From Boesenbergia rotunda (Eukaryota; Streptophyta; Magnoliopsida; Zingiberales; Zingiberaceae), in assembly GCA_024364735.1 (NCBI GenBank), contig JAGFNQ010000960.1:550441-614440 (forward strand): DNA of 64,000 bases, written 5' to 3'. Below the pieces are notes generated by a model that was given only the letters and a program-made list of their open reading frames with translations, ran no database searches and was not told the DNA's origin. Shown here one piece after another: positions 11,250 through 24,500 of the stretch. The position numbers and the translations under genes were made by a program. Every line of letters starts with the position of its first letter. Position 1 is the first letter of the stretch.

Positions 11250-11939
11250 CGTAAGTGCCGGGCAGCTCCGCTGGAATCTGACTTAAGCAGCAGATGTAAA
11301 GCACTACCTCACTCAGTAGCTTACCGGCATGAAAACGACGTCCCCCGATCTTAGAGAAGACCGATTGAAAGCGGGGGTCAGCACGGTACTTCTTGGGGGC
11401 GACAGGATGGTCCGGTAACTCTTCCAACCAGCCGGTCGGCCAAGAGGCGGTCGGGGTAGTGCTCATATAGAAAAAGTGAGATTTCCACGTCCCTTATTCG
11501 AGGAGGGAACCTTATCTAAGAAGGTCGTGTTAATCCGGGCCTGGAAAAAGAAATAGCCCGGCTCTTGCATTTAAAGATAGTAGAAAAGATGGAAGACCTG
11601 AGGAGTAAGAGGAACTCGAAAAGATTCGAAGATGATCACAGTGTCGCACAGAATGCGGATCGAGTTCGGGGCCAGGTGAGAAAGGGGCACTTGGAAGTAT
11701 CGACATACCTCCACGATAAAGGGGTGCAATGGGAATCGCAAGCCGGCTAGGAAGTGATCCCTGAAAATGGTAAAATAATTCAGGGGGGCTTGGTTGGGTC
11801 GACCATCCCGAGAGGGGAGAATAAAAGGGTGATTTTCTGGAATGCGATATTCTAGACGGAGGGTTTCTAAGGAACCTAGACTCAAGGTCGAACGGGTAGT
11901 GGTATACCATGGCCCGGGGACAGCAGAGGGGCCGGCCAT
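11250..11939 (-). pseudogene. Antisense gene exon 1, gypsy-associated domain, broken
   Basis: ATG at 11937-11939 opens a frame that encodes the conserved domain, then meets TAA at 11571-11573. Recognisable sequence continues past the stop. It switches phase near 11490 and runs to ELPGTY at a GTAAAT donor. One nonsense change and one indel are enough to explain the break. Confidence 0.65.
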
Positions 11940-12133
11940 GTGGTCGGAATCGGAAATTAACAAAAGAAATCTAGGCGGGGAGAAGAGTACCTAACGTCGG
12001 AGCTCGCTATAAAACGCTGGTCGCTGAAAACACAGTTCGCCGAAGTTCAGGGAAGTCGAGCGGCAAGGGTCGGACAGGAACGGGGAAAGAAGCAGAGATC
12101 AAGGTGAAGAGGAGTGAAATGAAGGGCTTGGCC

Positions 12134-12141
12134 TATTTATA
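12134..12141 (-). promoter_or_regulatory. Probable TATA box of the antisense gene
   Basis: On the minus strand this reads TATAAATA, followed by GGCC. It lies about 195 bases upstream of the ATG at 11939, leaving a reasonable 5' UTR. It sits outside the LTR, so the antisense gene may have had its own promoter. The assignment is by position and sequence only. Confidence 0.5.
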
Positions 12142-12656
12142 CTGCAGGCCAAACAAAGATGACCGTCGGATGGAAAGGAAGGAAAAGGCGGGCTCCGATC
12201 TCCACCGTCCGATCAGCGCAATTTCCCACGCATCGAAGCTTCTCGCGGACGCCATACGAGACCACACCCACGACGCCTCAATACCAATAACTCCCATTTG
12301 GAAGCTGACACGTGATCGGGCGTTGATGCACGATTTGGTGGAAGGTCGGGCGCTCAGAAGACTACATCGGAAGGTAAAAGACGCGTGAAAGGGCGAAGGA
12401 GAAGTTGGGCCGACCGGGCGGGGAGCCTAGTCAGTCGGACCTGATGCCTCCTTCAACTAGACTTGAAGGGGATGCTTGTGATCCAGGCGAGCAGTTTTTT
12501 ATCCGGATCAGGAGCCCGGTCGCCCGGTCGGAGATTGCCCGGTTCAATCCGGCTCAAGGAGAGCAGCGGTCCGGGCAGGCGGAATCCCAAGTCGAAGTCT
12601 AACTCACCCAGGGTCGTTCTCCCCGTAGTCCAATACTTAAGGACGGATCCCCTGGG

Positions 12657-12935
12657 GTCGGATACTCGAGGCCGACCTCTCGAGGCCGAGCCTCTGAGGT
12701 TGGGTACTCGAGGCCGACCTCTCAAGGTCAAGTCCCTGAGGTCGGGCACTCGATGCCGACCTCTCGAGGCCGAGCCTCTGAGGTCGGGTACTCGAGGCCG
12801 ACCTCTCGAGGCCAAGTCCCTGAGGTCGGGCACTCGAGGCCGACCTCTCGAGGCCGAGTCCCTGAGGTCGGGTACTCGCGGTCGAGCTCCCAAGGCCGAA
12901 CCTTGGAGGTCGGGCACTCGAGGGTGATCTCTCGA
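12657..12935. repeat. CTCGAG-rich tandem repeats in 3' LTR U3
   Basis: This is the same 42-base repeat family as in the 5' LTR but about half the array length. It shows that the array changed in copy number after or during insertion. Confidence 0.75.
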
Positions 12936-13175
12936 GGTCGAGTACTCATGTCACGTTTGTCACAAGTCCCTGTCAGAACTCTTTATTAAAGACGTCATCA
13001 ACACCTGGCATAACCGCCTAACAGTAATTAAGGTCAGGGGGGACAGGATCACAGGCTGGCAGACTGCTGTGTCAGCCTCACTCCGCCGCCAGAACAGCCA
13101 CTTACTTATCCTAATCCCTGGCTAATCCTTAATATGATGTGACGGTTCGCACGTGGGAAGACCTTCTCTCCTTCC

Positions 13176-13183
13176 TATATAAA
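13176..13183 (+). promoter_or_regulatory. TATA box of 3' LTR
   Basis: TATATAAA at the position equivalent to 2708-2715 in the 5' LTR. If active it could drive transcription outwards towards SCAB1, antisense to that gene. Confidence 0.6.
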
Positions 13184-13347
13184 CCCCACATGTGCTACAG
13201 TAAAGGGGGCTCGCGGCCACTTTGCAACCACTCCACTACATTGAGAGCTCTGTTTCGGTCCGACCTCCCAAGCTACAGCAGACCGGGTCGGTTCGGTTAG
13301 ACCGGGTCGTCTGAGGGAGAACCGATCTTCGCTTGTCGACAGGATCA

Positions 13348-15562
13348 GTTCCTTTCAAATGGTTAATTGTTACCTATCACATTTCTCTTGTTCATGGTTA
13401 AGTCGAGTGCAAGCATCATATCATCTTGAAATTTAAATAAATCATCCAATTAAAGGAAAGAAATGCTCTTATAATTTTCTCTAAATTAGACGATCATCTT
13501 AGTTTTCTTTCCAACTATTATATTCTAATTGTCTTCTCCTTTCTTGAATTCTTTATTTTAAAAAAAAACACACTCAAAATTTCCCTTTCTAAAAAAGAAT
13601 GGTTCATACAAGTTTCCAAATACACACTAATACTTTTTTCATGAGCTTTTAATTTTTAAAAATAAAAACTAAAAATTAAAAGAATTTTCAATTTCCATGT
13701 AAGCCAAATTACCACACAATTTTATTAAAAGTAAATTTTTACGAGTGTTAATAATAACATGAAAGTAATTTTGAACTAAAATATTAACCTAGAAATATTC
13801 ATTATTTAATTTTAACTAAAATTGCTTAATGACCTAAAACAACTCAATTTTAGATGCAAAAAAAACTTTTTTTTAAGTTGAAAACGTCCAACAATTAGCA
13901 TTAAGTAAAACTATTTAATTATATAAAATAATTCATTGTAGCTTAAAAAAAAAAGTTACAAAACATAATTCTCAAGAGCTCTTCAGGTTGAGCCTGTCTC
14001 TTAGACCAATTACATGATGAACTATAGGGATGAGTTGTAACTGAACGTGATCCTTATAGGTACAGGTCATCACGTAGTATGGTCTTCGAAGGGATGATTA
14101 TAATTGGACATGATCCTTGCGGGTATGGATCATAACGAGACAACTCCTTGTATCTAGTCGGGGACCATTGATACTGGTCATTTGGAATGAGCATTATCAC
14201 ATTTTACTCCAATAATAAGATACTTATGTAAACCCATAACTCGATCAGGCCCAAAAACCTTTGGATTTAGGGTGATCAAGTGAAACTATTAATGTCAGCA
14301 ATGATATGATGATTTAAACCTAATCCCGAGAGTCACTTGAGCATCAAAAGGAATGTGCCAGACAACTCTGACGCCCTCTAGCATGTGACACCTTGTGCAA
14401 GAACTGCTTCATCCTTGGCCGAGACTCAACGTGGAGGTAGATTTCCCACGCATCACCTTTGAAGTATTGAATCCTCTTCAAGTCAAATTTAAATCAAAAT
14501 CAAAACCGAATTCTCACAACTATAATCTCTAACTTTAGTAGTTTGACCCCTCAAACACCAAATTGTTCGACCTTGTCACTATGGTTAAATGATCGATCCA
14601 TACTACTACTCACTTTTAACATGAATTACCATAAACATTATACCAAATGACTTGAAAAGGTTATGCCATAAATCTATAACCCTTAAAAATATGATATAAT
14701 TTTCATCCCCTTGCATTCCCATCTTAATTTTGACCTTTGGAAAAAGATAAATTCACTACCTCAACGGCCCTCCTAGAATCAATCCTACAAATATAGAGAG
14801 AGATAAATACATGTACACAGGCGGGAGGCGCATAGTAGAAAAGTACCAAGTCGTTAATTCTCAAAAATCGACTTTTGATCATTACGTCAGAATTGTTATG
14901 TGTCCACCGTCTGTGCTACGAACCACTATGCAACTTTGCTGTTCAACAGTCAACTTCACATTTAGAAGTTCAATACAAATCATTTAGCAGTAGCGTATCT
15001 AAAACAGGCTACAAATGCATGGATCAAGTTTTTCAGAACTTTGTGAATTTTGTAGGATACTCCAGGTGAAATCCCATACCTGTGAAATGTTGTTCCTTGA
15101 TCTTCATATTGGTGGTGTACCATTCAGTATGTCGTCTAGATCGAGGTCATTGTGCTATCTGTACATTATGACAACTCAACAAAATATATAGTAAATCTTC
15201 GATTTAACAAAATTGATTGATGTGCACATTACCAAATTTATGGTCTAGTGGCTTAATTATTAACTTTTAATGTATATTGCAACAAACGCAAGTCAATCTT
15301 CAATCGATCTCATATAACACACGAAAAATACAAGGTTTGATACAAATGAGATTTATCAAGAAAGGTAGAGACAAAAAACACCCCATCAAAAATAAAAGGA
15401 AAACCAAACAGTTCATGTATCTATCAAAGCTGCCTCAACGATTTAACAGATCAGAACATATAAAAAGAAGAAAAAAATGATTCAGCAACTATCATAAACA
15501 AGTAACACCTGAAAAGCCTCAACCTGGTTACATTAGTGTGGTAGGGAACATGATCATGTTCC
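13348..15562. other. 3' flank of SCAB1, non-coding
   Basis: This AT-rich stretch has no supported gene. Two imperfect repeats of about 75 bases around GTGATCCTTATAGG (14049) and ATGATCCTTGCGGG (14110) are visible. On the minus strand the 3' UTR of SCAB1 must occupy the first part below 15563. Its end could not be placed. Confidence 0.5.
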
Positions 15563-15598
15563 TCACGAAGACCTATCGTCTGGTCCAGCAAGCACGAT
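15563..15598 (-). CDS. SCAB1: SCAB1 coding exon 12 and stop
   Basis: Eleven residues (IVLAGPDDRSS) and TGA at 15565-15563. The LAGP.DR motif matches the C-terminus of the family, which supports splicing of the 108-base last intron over read-through from exon 11. Confidence 0.85.
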   Translation of the reverse strand: MVLAGPDDRSS

Positions 15599-18500
15599 CT
15601 GGTTAAACGGATCAAACAAGATTTAACATGATCAAACCTTCAGGATCAGAAAAATTGCAAAGTACATAAATGCATTCCCACGTTAAAAAGAAACATTGAA
15701 TCTTACATTACAGTCGAAAGCAAATCTTCGGGCAAGCATGATGGCAGCATTCCTTTCTCTCTCAAATTCAAATGCTAATGTGAAAGTAAGTCCTTTTCGA
15801 ACTTGCCAGAGAAGTGCTCGAGCAGCAGCATTACCTCCACCTCTAACGCCACAGAGCTGGAAAAAGTCAGCAAACATTAATCTAACATGAGTTGTGAGCT
15901 GATGAAAGGGTTTGCTAAAACTTAAATAAGGAAAATACTACTAATTTAAGGATTTTGAGTTGGATATTATGTGTATTTATGACTTAATGGATTAGTTGCC
16001 TTAATTAGGAAGGTGATTATTTCGAGTAAGTAACGCAGACTTCCTCCATAAGAATTGCAAGCTAAGAGTGAAATTTATAAGGCTTAATGGAATTGTAATT
16101 AGTTTAAACTTAAGCACAGGAGGCTAAGGATTTGGTTTATCGAATTTAAGAAATAGTTCTCTGGTTTCGCACCACAGGTACACCAAGGCCATAAAAATGA
16201 AGCCCAATTATGTGAAGTTTAGGATGTACTACTAGGGGTCAAATATATCATAATGAGAATAATGTGGTTACCAGCATTGAAGAAGAATACGATTCTTTCG
16301 CCATGGTAGAATTTCCTTTACGGAGTTTAATTTTCATCTTCCCCACATGAAGCACATGAGCAGATTTTGTGTGATAATCACGTCCATTCATTTGCATGAT
16401 AATTACCTAAAGAGGAAAAAAAGTAATAATAGTGTAAGAATCCCACATAACAGAAGCAAGAACAAGCTGAGGAACTAGAAAAAAGTGAGACATCTCTATT
16501 TTTCAAAATATAAATAACTGGATTAGGTTTTACTTCATATGTAACATAATGCAACTGTTTAGCTTTATGGGTGCAAAGACCTACAAAGAGGATCGAAAAA
16601 AAAACAACACAGATATGCTACTAACTACAAATCCATACCAATATGACAGGATCAACTTGTACCAAATATGACAAGATCAAAGTTGCAGCAATAAGAAAAC
16701 AATTTAAAACATATCAAAAAAAAAAGTGAAGTCAGACAGATTTTATAATAGGTGAGATAGTAGAATATAGTCAATTTATGGAAAATAAAGAGGAATACTT
16801 TGTCATCATACATTAAATTCTGTGTCAGGCTTTCTTAAAAGATTCTCCACATGATCCCCCAGCCCTGCAGCTGTTCAAAGTTACATAATGACGCAACTTT
16901 AGCATGTTTCACAACAATGATATTTCTTTTGAAAGCAGCAATTAATTATCTGAATCAAGACATGGTTAGTTAAGTAACCAATAAATCTAAGAAAAATGAC
17001 ATTGTTTGGGAATGGGAAAGTAGTTTCCAGCATTAGCACGTTAATTTCATGATCAAGAAAGCACACATTAAAGTCTATCCATCTAGATCCTTGACTATGG
17101 AATTCTCTTTTTTTAGGTAAAAAACTATGAAAGTTAATTAACCATAATGTGTACATGCTCAAAAAAATCCCAAAATATAGGTAACAATCTCAATTACTTG
17201 CTTGTCCAGAAAAATTCTAGGGCCTATACAATTCATTGTATTGAGCATCATTTTTTTAGTACAAAATTTGCATTTAGCAACTCGTAACTGATAAACCATA
17301 TATATTTTTTTTACTAAAACATAGTTCCATCATGAACCATATATGGATATAACAAGGTAAAATAATCCAACCAGGATCTATGGGACCAGTTGTTGTCACT
17401 GTCATCTTCAGGTCATCTGAAATAATCTCTGCTTGCAACAATCTCCCAACATCATACGGCTCTGGTGCATACACTGGTTTGGTTGCTCCTGTATATCAAT
17501 ACAAAAATTTTAATCCAGCAAATAGATTGATACTCCATTAACACAAATTAGTTTTGGAAATAATTCACAATTGCCGCTCGAATAGCCAGAGATGCCTTGA
17601 GGTATACAAAGATCTGGAGGGGTGTTTTTCAGATAAAAGTTATGGAGTTTCAAACCACGACATGCTTCTTGAGATTTGTTAAAACACACCTTACATATTG
17701 AGAAAAGAAACCTTAGATTCTTGCATTCATTTACCCTGACATAAAATTAGAAAGCAGAGTTTTTGGAAACTATCTTATTGAAATAGGAAATGCTAAAATC
17801 GCATATGCCAACAACCTACCAATCAACATCACAAAATCAGAATATAAAGGAAGTAGAAAACCATTGCTCTTACAACTTCACTTACCTACGATTAATTCCT
17901 TGTTTCCTCCTGGTAACATACGGTACCACTGAATATGGTAATTTGAGATACTCGGAGAAGAATCTACTTGAGGTACAATACATAGGCATGATCCCAAACT
18001 CTCTGAGCCTTCTAGCTGATACGTGTCTGATATGTTCTCTTCAACCCTTTTAACCTTTGCCAACTGAAGAAAAGAAAATGAAAATCCATATCTTACAATT
18101 GACAACATATTTCACCTGATGGATAAAACTCCTTAGCAACTACTTCATAAACTGATTATATATGATAGTGGTCACAAGAAAAAAAGACTCCTTAGCAATT
18201 AAGTATATAATATACAGCTAGAATAATGATATTCTAGAAAACAGAAGTATATACCAACAAGTACCAATTGCAAGGAATAGAAAAGAAACTGTGTGGAAGG
18301 TAAACACAAATATACAATAAGAACCTATCGTAGGGAATACAAGAACAAACCCGGTGCATGGTGGAGCATGAATACAATCTAAAATCTAAATTCAAAATTA
18401 CAATATGAAATCTTATTGGTTCTTCCACAGAACAAGAAATATTTATGCAGCAAATACTTGCAAGAAACAAAATAAATGTCCACCATTGTGAAAGAATCTT

Positions 18501-21500
18501 ATCTAAATTAGAAGTCAAAATGATTGAGTCTAATAGCTCTTTCCTAGGAGCAAATTGTTATCAAATATTAAGTACTCTTAACACAAACAAAAAAAAATCA
18601 TTGATTCAAGGTTTAGCCGTACCAGATTTTGGTTTCTAACCAGAATGGTTTTATCCATACCAGAGTTTGTCTCTAACCCAAATCATATAGTTTTAGTACC
18701 ATATTTTGCTATGCCAATATGATTTTGGTACTTATTTACTTTCAAATATAAAAGATCATTATTTCCATTGTTATTGAGAGCAATAAGTTACAAATTATTT
18801 CTTTCAAATAAGTTCCTTTTCCTTATATTGTTCATACGACTTTTGGTACTATATGGTTTTGTTATATTTTTTGTAAAAAAATGAATATATATATATATAT
18901 AGTTGGTTGAAAACTTCTTGATTATACAGTTTGTATGCTTCTTAGTTTTCTATTATCACACGTGACCAAGTATCTCTTGGTGAGTCTCTTTCTTCCTCCC
19001 TTCTCTAGCAGGTCAGTCTCTCTCTCACACTCCCAATCTCACTCTCTCCCTTGCATCTCTCAAGCCACTTCTCCTTCTTCAGTGCTAGCATGCCATTCTC
19101 ACCGTGCCATCACCATCATCATCTATGCCCATATCAATGTCGTTCCACATCTCGATGCCGGTGCAGAATGGAAAATCTCAATTGTGCCAATTGACATGCT
19201 CAAGATTTTAATCCGTGCATTAATTCTAGTACCAGATCCAACTCGAAAAGAATTATTAGTAATTAAAAAGACAACAGAAATGATAAAATAAAAATAGCAA
19301 AGGATGATAGACATTTAATGCAGGGGAAAAAACATTGATTTCATAAGATTAAGAATGTTAAGTAAAACAAAATAATAAAAGAAAAAACCTCTCTTTTTAG
19401 CTGAATACAGTTCATAGACTTCTCTGTGAGTTGGGCCCTCAAAGCTTGAAGTTCGTGCTCCATGTCCATAACCTATGAAAATTGGCTATCTTCATTAGTG
19501 AGATATAACAAAGAGTAAGCGAAGCTATCACCAAATGAACTTAATTGCACAAGCTTAGCAACTTGAATCTCAAGTTCAGCATGGAGTACCCAGAAAATTT
19601 ATTGACCTAGAGTACAATGAATTAATCAATCAAAGAAACTTCAAAATTTGTTCAATTGTTAAAATATACTCTGCTTGGTTGATGCAACATTTTGATTCGT
19701 CTAGCCTCTTGTACTTCCTTCTTTAACTCTTCCAACTCCTGTTTGTTTGAAAATCAAAGAATAAATAAAGAACATAACTTAAATCCAAAAAGAACAATTC
19801 TTAGTTCAGATAGAAAATTAGCACACTGTCTGATTTCATCATCCTAATCTATCAACCTGGAAAGATAGAATTCACACTCCCAACTTTTTACTTTTCTTTA
19901 TCTTACAGATGGAAGATGTGAACAGATTTTAAACAATTTGAAGAGCAATACTTTCCTAGAAAATCTTACTTAAGGGTCGCTTAAATTTCTTGTAAACCAA
20001 TCATGTGCACAGCAATAGCTAACTTGGAACCATAAAAAATTTCCAACATTTCTGTAAAATTTAACTCATTTCAAATACTAATGCAGACATCGCCCTTGAA
20101 CTAGCTTATCATACTAGATAAATATCTTATCACACATCAATACCACACTAATGCCATTTACCCAAGCTCAGTGCAGAAAAAGTAACTTCCTATGTTGATA
20201 GACATTAGAATATGCTGCATTGATAAGATATGATAAAAAGAAAAGAATATTTGCTAAGATAAATGAACTATGAGATCATTTGACTAACAGTAAAGCAAAT
20301 ATACAAAAGTAGCAGAGATGACTATTAGCTGGCAGATACTTTGAATAGAAATAAATAAATAAATAAAATAATATAAGGAATTTGATATTCTACATGAACT
20401 TGCTTGTTTGAACTACTGGTGATCAGTTTCTGATCCTGAAAGGCCTTTTCAACTCTCTGCACTGCAGCTAGGGCCTTTTCAATTTCAGCATGAGCTAGAG
20501 CCCTTTCTTCTTCAACCACTCGTTTGGCATCTTCTGTGGTCTGCAAGAAAAAAAAAGATCTTTCTTTGACTAGTCAAACAAATTTCTTCACCTATTCAAA
20601 ACAAAAGGTAGCAGGCATAAAAACACAATAAGATATCAGTCTCATGAAGGAATTGGACACTCTTCTAGTCCCTAGTGCGAGAACTTAAGCCATAAAAACT
20701 CATCACCAAACAACGTCAATACAAGCAAGCCCGTGTGGATGAAATCAGTCCTGACACGAGATCTAGAATATCATGTCCTTAGTTTGAATACATAGACAAT
20801 TTCATCAAATAACGTCTACTAAATTTTCTTGGCAATCTTAATGTAATCAACATATCCATCAGAAAATTAACCAATTGTTTCCTTTAGAGGCGTAAAGAAA
20901 GAGAAGAATCCAAAATGCTAAAACTCTAGAACAGAAGTCTGGGATTAGTGAATTGAAGAGAAGGCTGACAGAAGCAAGTTCTGGAAATGACACTGTATGA
21001 ATAAACAAAGTATGGTTAAGTAAGATTCTACAACTCCAAGACAAACTTAAGAAATAGATAAATCTTCTACCATTACGTGGTATAGGCAAAACTTTTGTTT
21101 CTGAAGCACAAATGCCCAATTTTGAAAATATTCCACAGATGAAAGAGAACTGACATTACCTGCCTAAGGAAGGTAGCTAGCCTTTTCAATTCAGCTTTCT
21201 CTTGAATCAACTCCCCTTCTCTTTGAGTCAACTGTACAGCCAGAACTTCCACCTACAAGAAGTGCGCAGGCACCCCAAATTCAAAGTTAACAAAATGTGA
21301 CAAACACCATAGCCCCGTTTACATCCTTGAGTCTTTAGTATGGCATAGATGGAAGCCTAGTTGTAGTTTAAGTGATCGAAAAAGGACTAAAGTTGCCACT
21401 TCATAATCTGAAAAAAAATATATTAAAATAAACTCCTAACTGAAAATGACAGCAGATTTCTTATAACGAAGAAAACATAAGTTTACGAAAGTCAACATTA

Positions 21501-24500
21501 ACTTGTTAGCATTATACAACCAGTAGGGTTACAGTGAGAAAAAGCTATGTGAACTTCAGAGAAAATAATTGTGTGGGATCTTTCATTAGAATTTTGCAGA
21601 ATAGCTAATGAATTTCTCTATACAAATGGATTAAAAATTACACAAAATGACAATACAAGAGAAAAGTCCAAGAATATCCTAGAAATGTGTCCATATTGTC
21701 AACAGATTTCCAGATGAATGTTTCAAACAATGGAAATATAGGGATGTAAAACTAAAATTTTATGACATATGATTTGGGTAATTTATATATTTTATAGAAG
21801 TGGGAAAATCTTGCAGGATAAGTTTTACTGGTTCACACAGCTCTATCATTACACAACAAAACTAGTTGATGCACGTTAAGAATTTAATGTAAGAGTTTAT
21901 TTGATTTTTACAAGGAAGTCACTATGTTGGTAAATATCTTATTTATGAGTATAAGGAAAGTTTGGGTTGAAGGTTAGCTTATCCTTCCCTAGTTTTGCAA
22001 TTTGATTTGTCCTAGTTTGATTGAGTTCTTCATGTATAAGGTTATTTCTTTATTATTTTTAGTTTATTGTAGTTTTGTTTAGGTTGGCATCCTTGAAAGG
22101 ACCTCAATTTCCCCTATTAATTAATCTTTTGCCCATTTGAGACCAACTATTTCTCTGTGAGATTGTTTATTCCTCAATATGCACTAAGTAGTATCAGTTA
22201 TATGTGCAAGATTTGATTTGCACAAATTGTTTATTCCTCATACCACGCCAAGTAGTATCAATTCTCTATTGTGTGGGAATAATCTGCTTCTATGTTACAC
22301 AAAGTGCCCTAGAATTGGATTCTCTATGTTTGGGGAGAATAACACAAAGTAGGAATTTTTGTTTAAAAAAAAAAGATTTGCAAGAGTTAGTTTTGATAGG
22401 TTCTCCCACTAAGAGAATAAATCTTTAGAGGAAATTCTAACTTGATAGTTGTTTTGTTTAGGAGTAGGAAAATATTGGTAGAAGCCAGTGAATTTGGTCC
22501 TAGTTTATAATTTGAGATATTTCATAATTTGATTGAGTCCCTTTTAGGTACATGGTTATTTGTTTCCTTCATTTTTTTTTATTTTTTTATTTTTGATTAA
22601 TTCTAATTTTGATTGGGTGAGAGGCTTTAAAAGGATCCTAATTCCCCCATTTTAATTAATATTTTGCCTAACAACATTCCTCTTCGTAAGTTTTGTTCTC
22701 ATTATGGGATAAATTATTTCTTTGTGCAAGATTGTTTCTCCCTTTGCCTCACCAAATGGTATTGCGTATATGTATGAATTTTGATTCACTTTTGTCCTGA
22801 ACCACTAGTATATTTAAACCAAAAACAAAAATTCATAAGAAGTCAATAAATAGATCCATATATCCATTGCTAGAAGACTACCATTTAGGGGACGCTTGGT
22901 AAGCGGGTTTAGAAAGCGAGAATGAGAATGAAATCTATTTCATTCTCATTTATAATGCTTGGTATACGGGAATCGGAATCAAAATATGGATATGATACCC
23001 TTGATTTTATAACCCAACCCCCACTAGGTTATCACTAAACCCATAAACCCCTCAATCAAAACCCATTATCATTCTCATTGTCGAATATATACCAAGCACC
23101 CCCTTAGTTCCTTATTGACAATGATACAATTAAGAGTGTTGGGCTACAAATTCCTATGCTGATCCAAAATTATCAATGACTAAAACATAGTGTTTACTTT
23201 CATATCACAGAAGTAGGAGGGAAAAGGAAGAAATTTATTATTAGTTTCTATTGTTTTCTTGGAAGTAGAGAGAACTTTATTTTAGCCAAAATGGAGGGAA
23301 ATGGATATAAAAATCTACTTAAAAAAAGTAATATTATTTCTTCCCTTTCAATTATGTAAGACCAGATATTTTATTTTATTATCTTATTTTCCCTTCACTA
23401 AACTATTTCATATCACCCTCATCCCTCTCACCTCCTCTCCCATAAACACGACATAAGTGCTAGGACTCATCATAAGTGCAAACATATATATAAATATATC
23501 ATCTATCAATAGAAATATTGCTCCCAAGCAGTTCAGGCTCCTTTTTGGAAAACTAATTGAACCAATGAAAGAATCATAGTTAAGTTATTAGAAGTCAATA
23601 TAGAATACTATCCAACAACAATAGCCAAATCTTTATCCTACTAAGTGGGATTTATAGGATGAAATTGGGATTTATAGGATGATATTGACGCTAGAGGGGG
23701 GTGAATAGTGTTACGAATTTTTAAAAAAATGAGAGAGTAGATAGTAATAAAAGTAGTTGAATCAATTAAAATAAGCACAACAACAACAACCAACCCTTAT
23801 CCCACTAGGTAAGGTCGGCTAAATTAAAATAAGCACAGCGAAATAAATTAAACTTAGACCGATTCAATTAAGACAAAGGCAATAAAAACATGCAATGGAT
23901 TTAGCTAACAGTTTAAACATGCAAGTTGATTAATTAAGCTAGAAGTATAGACACGCAGCAAATATAAAATGTGATTTTTATTTCTAATTTCACCTAAGCA
24001 GAGAAACCTTACAGAAAAAGAATCTAAAAAGTTTAAGCACAATAAAACAAATAAGGCAACACTAAAACAAATAAAAATTATTTCTCTAGATGTTGCTGAT
24101 TAGAAATAAATCGCAAGTCATAGCGTGTTGCAGCACAAAAGGCGAAGGAGCACTTAGAGCACGAGAATAAGAGTGAATTCTGTATAAATGAATGATTTTT
24201 AAACTCTGCCTTGAAACTCCTTACATAGGACTCCTTCAATTGCCTAGAGTCTTCCCAGACTCCTATATGCCTGCAACTTTTATCCGTAAGATAAAGTCAA
24301 TGAAACTCTCCAGATGCCCATATACCCTATGGTCGCCTGGGCAGGGGTCAAACTTCATTTTGACTGCCTTGTTCGGATTGCTGATAACGCTATCTCCTAG
24401 CCGCCTAGAAGCTACTCCAGTCACCCATACGCTTCGGTCACCCCTGTAGGATCATTGGAAACCGAGAGGGGGGGCGGTTGAATTTCGAAAATCTTTCTTT

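Larger units (their letters stand above)
9541..11939 (-). pseudogene. Spliced antisense gene of Tat element (Transposase_28-type domain)
   Basis: Three exons can be joined on the minus strand. Exon 1 (11939-11250) encodes the domain known in Pfam as 'putative gypsy type transposon', recognisable in PLNYFTIFRDHFLAGLRFPL and the RILCDTVIIF region. Exon 2 (11185-10431) is a Pro/Ser-rich, low-complexity stretch with a basic KKKKRPRE patch that may act as a nuclear signal. Exon 3 (10368-9541) is a long coiled coil and ends at a stop at 9541-9543. The introns 11186-11249 and 10369-10430 are GT-AG and phase-consistent. A stop at 11571-11573 and a frameshift near 11490 break exon 1, so this copy is dead. 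The function of these antisense genes is not established. Confidence 0.75.
1786..13347 (+). mobile_element. Tat-type Ty3/gypsy LTR retrotransposon, degenerate
   Basis: The order is 5' LTR (1786-2732, running into the gap), gap hiding the primer site and most of gag, gag end/protease, reverse transcriptase, RNase H, second RNase H, integrase (to 7657), repeat-rich spacer, antisense gene (11939-9541), and 3' LTR (12479-13347). LTR ends are TGATCC and GGATCA, a 6-bp inverted repeat. An extra RNase H before integrase and an antisense gene downstream of pol are known hallmarks of the Tat lineage (for example Grande and RIRE2-like elements). Pol carries frameshifts and the antisense gene is broken, so the copy is not autonomous. 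The 5 bases outside the LTRs (TATAT and GTTCC) do not match, so no target duplication is seen. Confidence 0.88.
12479..13347 (+). repeat. 3' LTR of Tat element
   Basis: It starts TGATCC and ends GGATCA. It matches the 5' LTR but with fewer internal tandem units. A purine stretch (GAAGGGGATG) lies just upstream and is the likely polypurine tract. It carries its own TATA box at 13176-13183. Confidence 0.85.

Noticed and set aside
15683..15877. A separate small gene with GVRGGGNAAARALLW
   Set aside because: It is exon 11 of SCAB1. The frame merely runs into the flanking introns.
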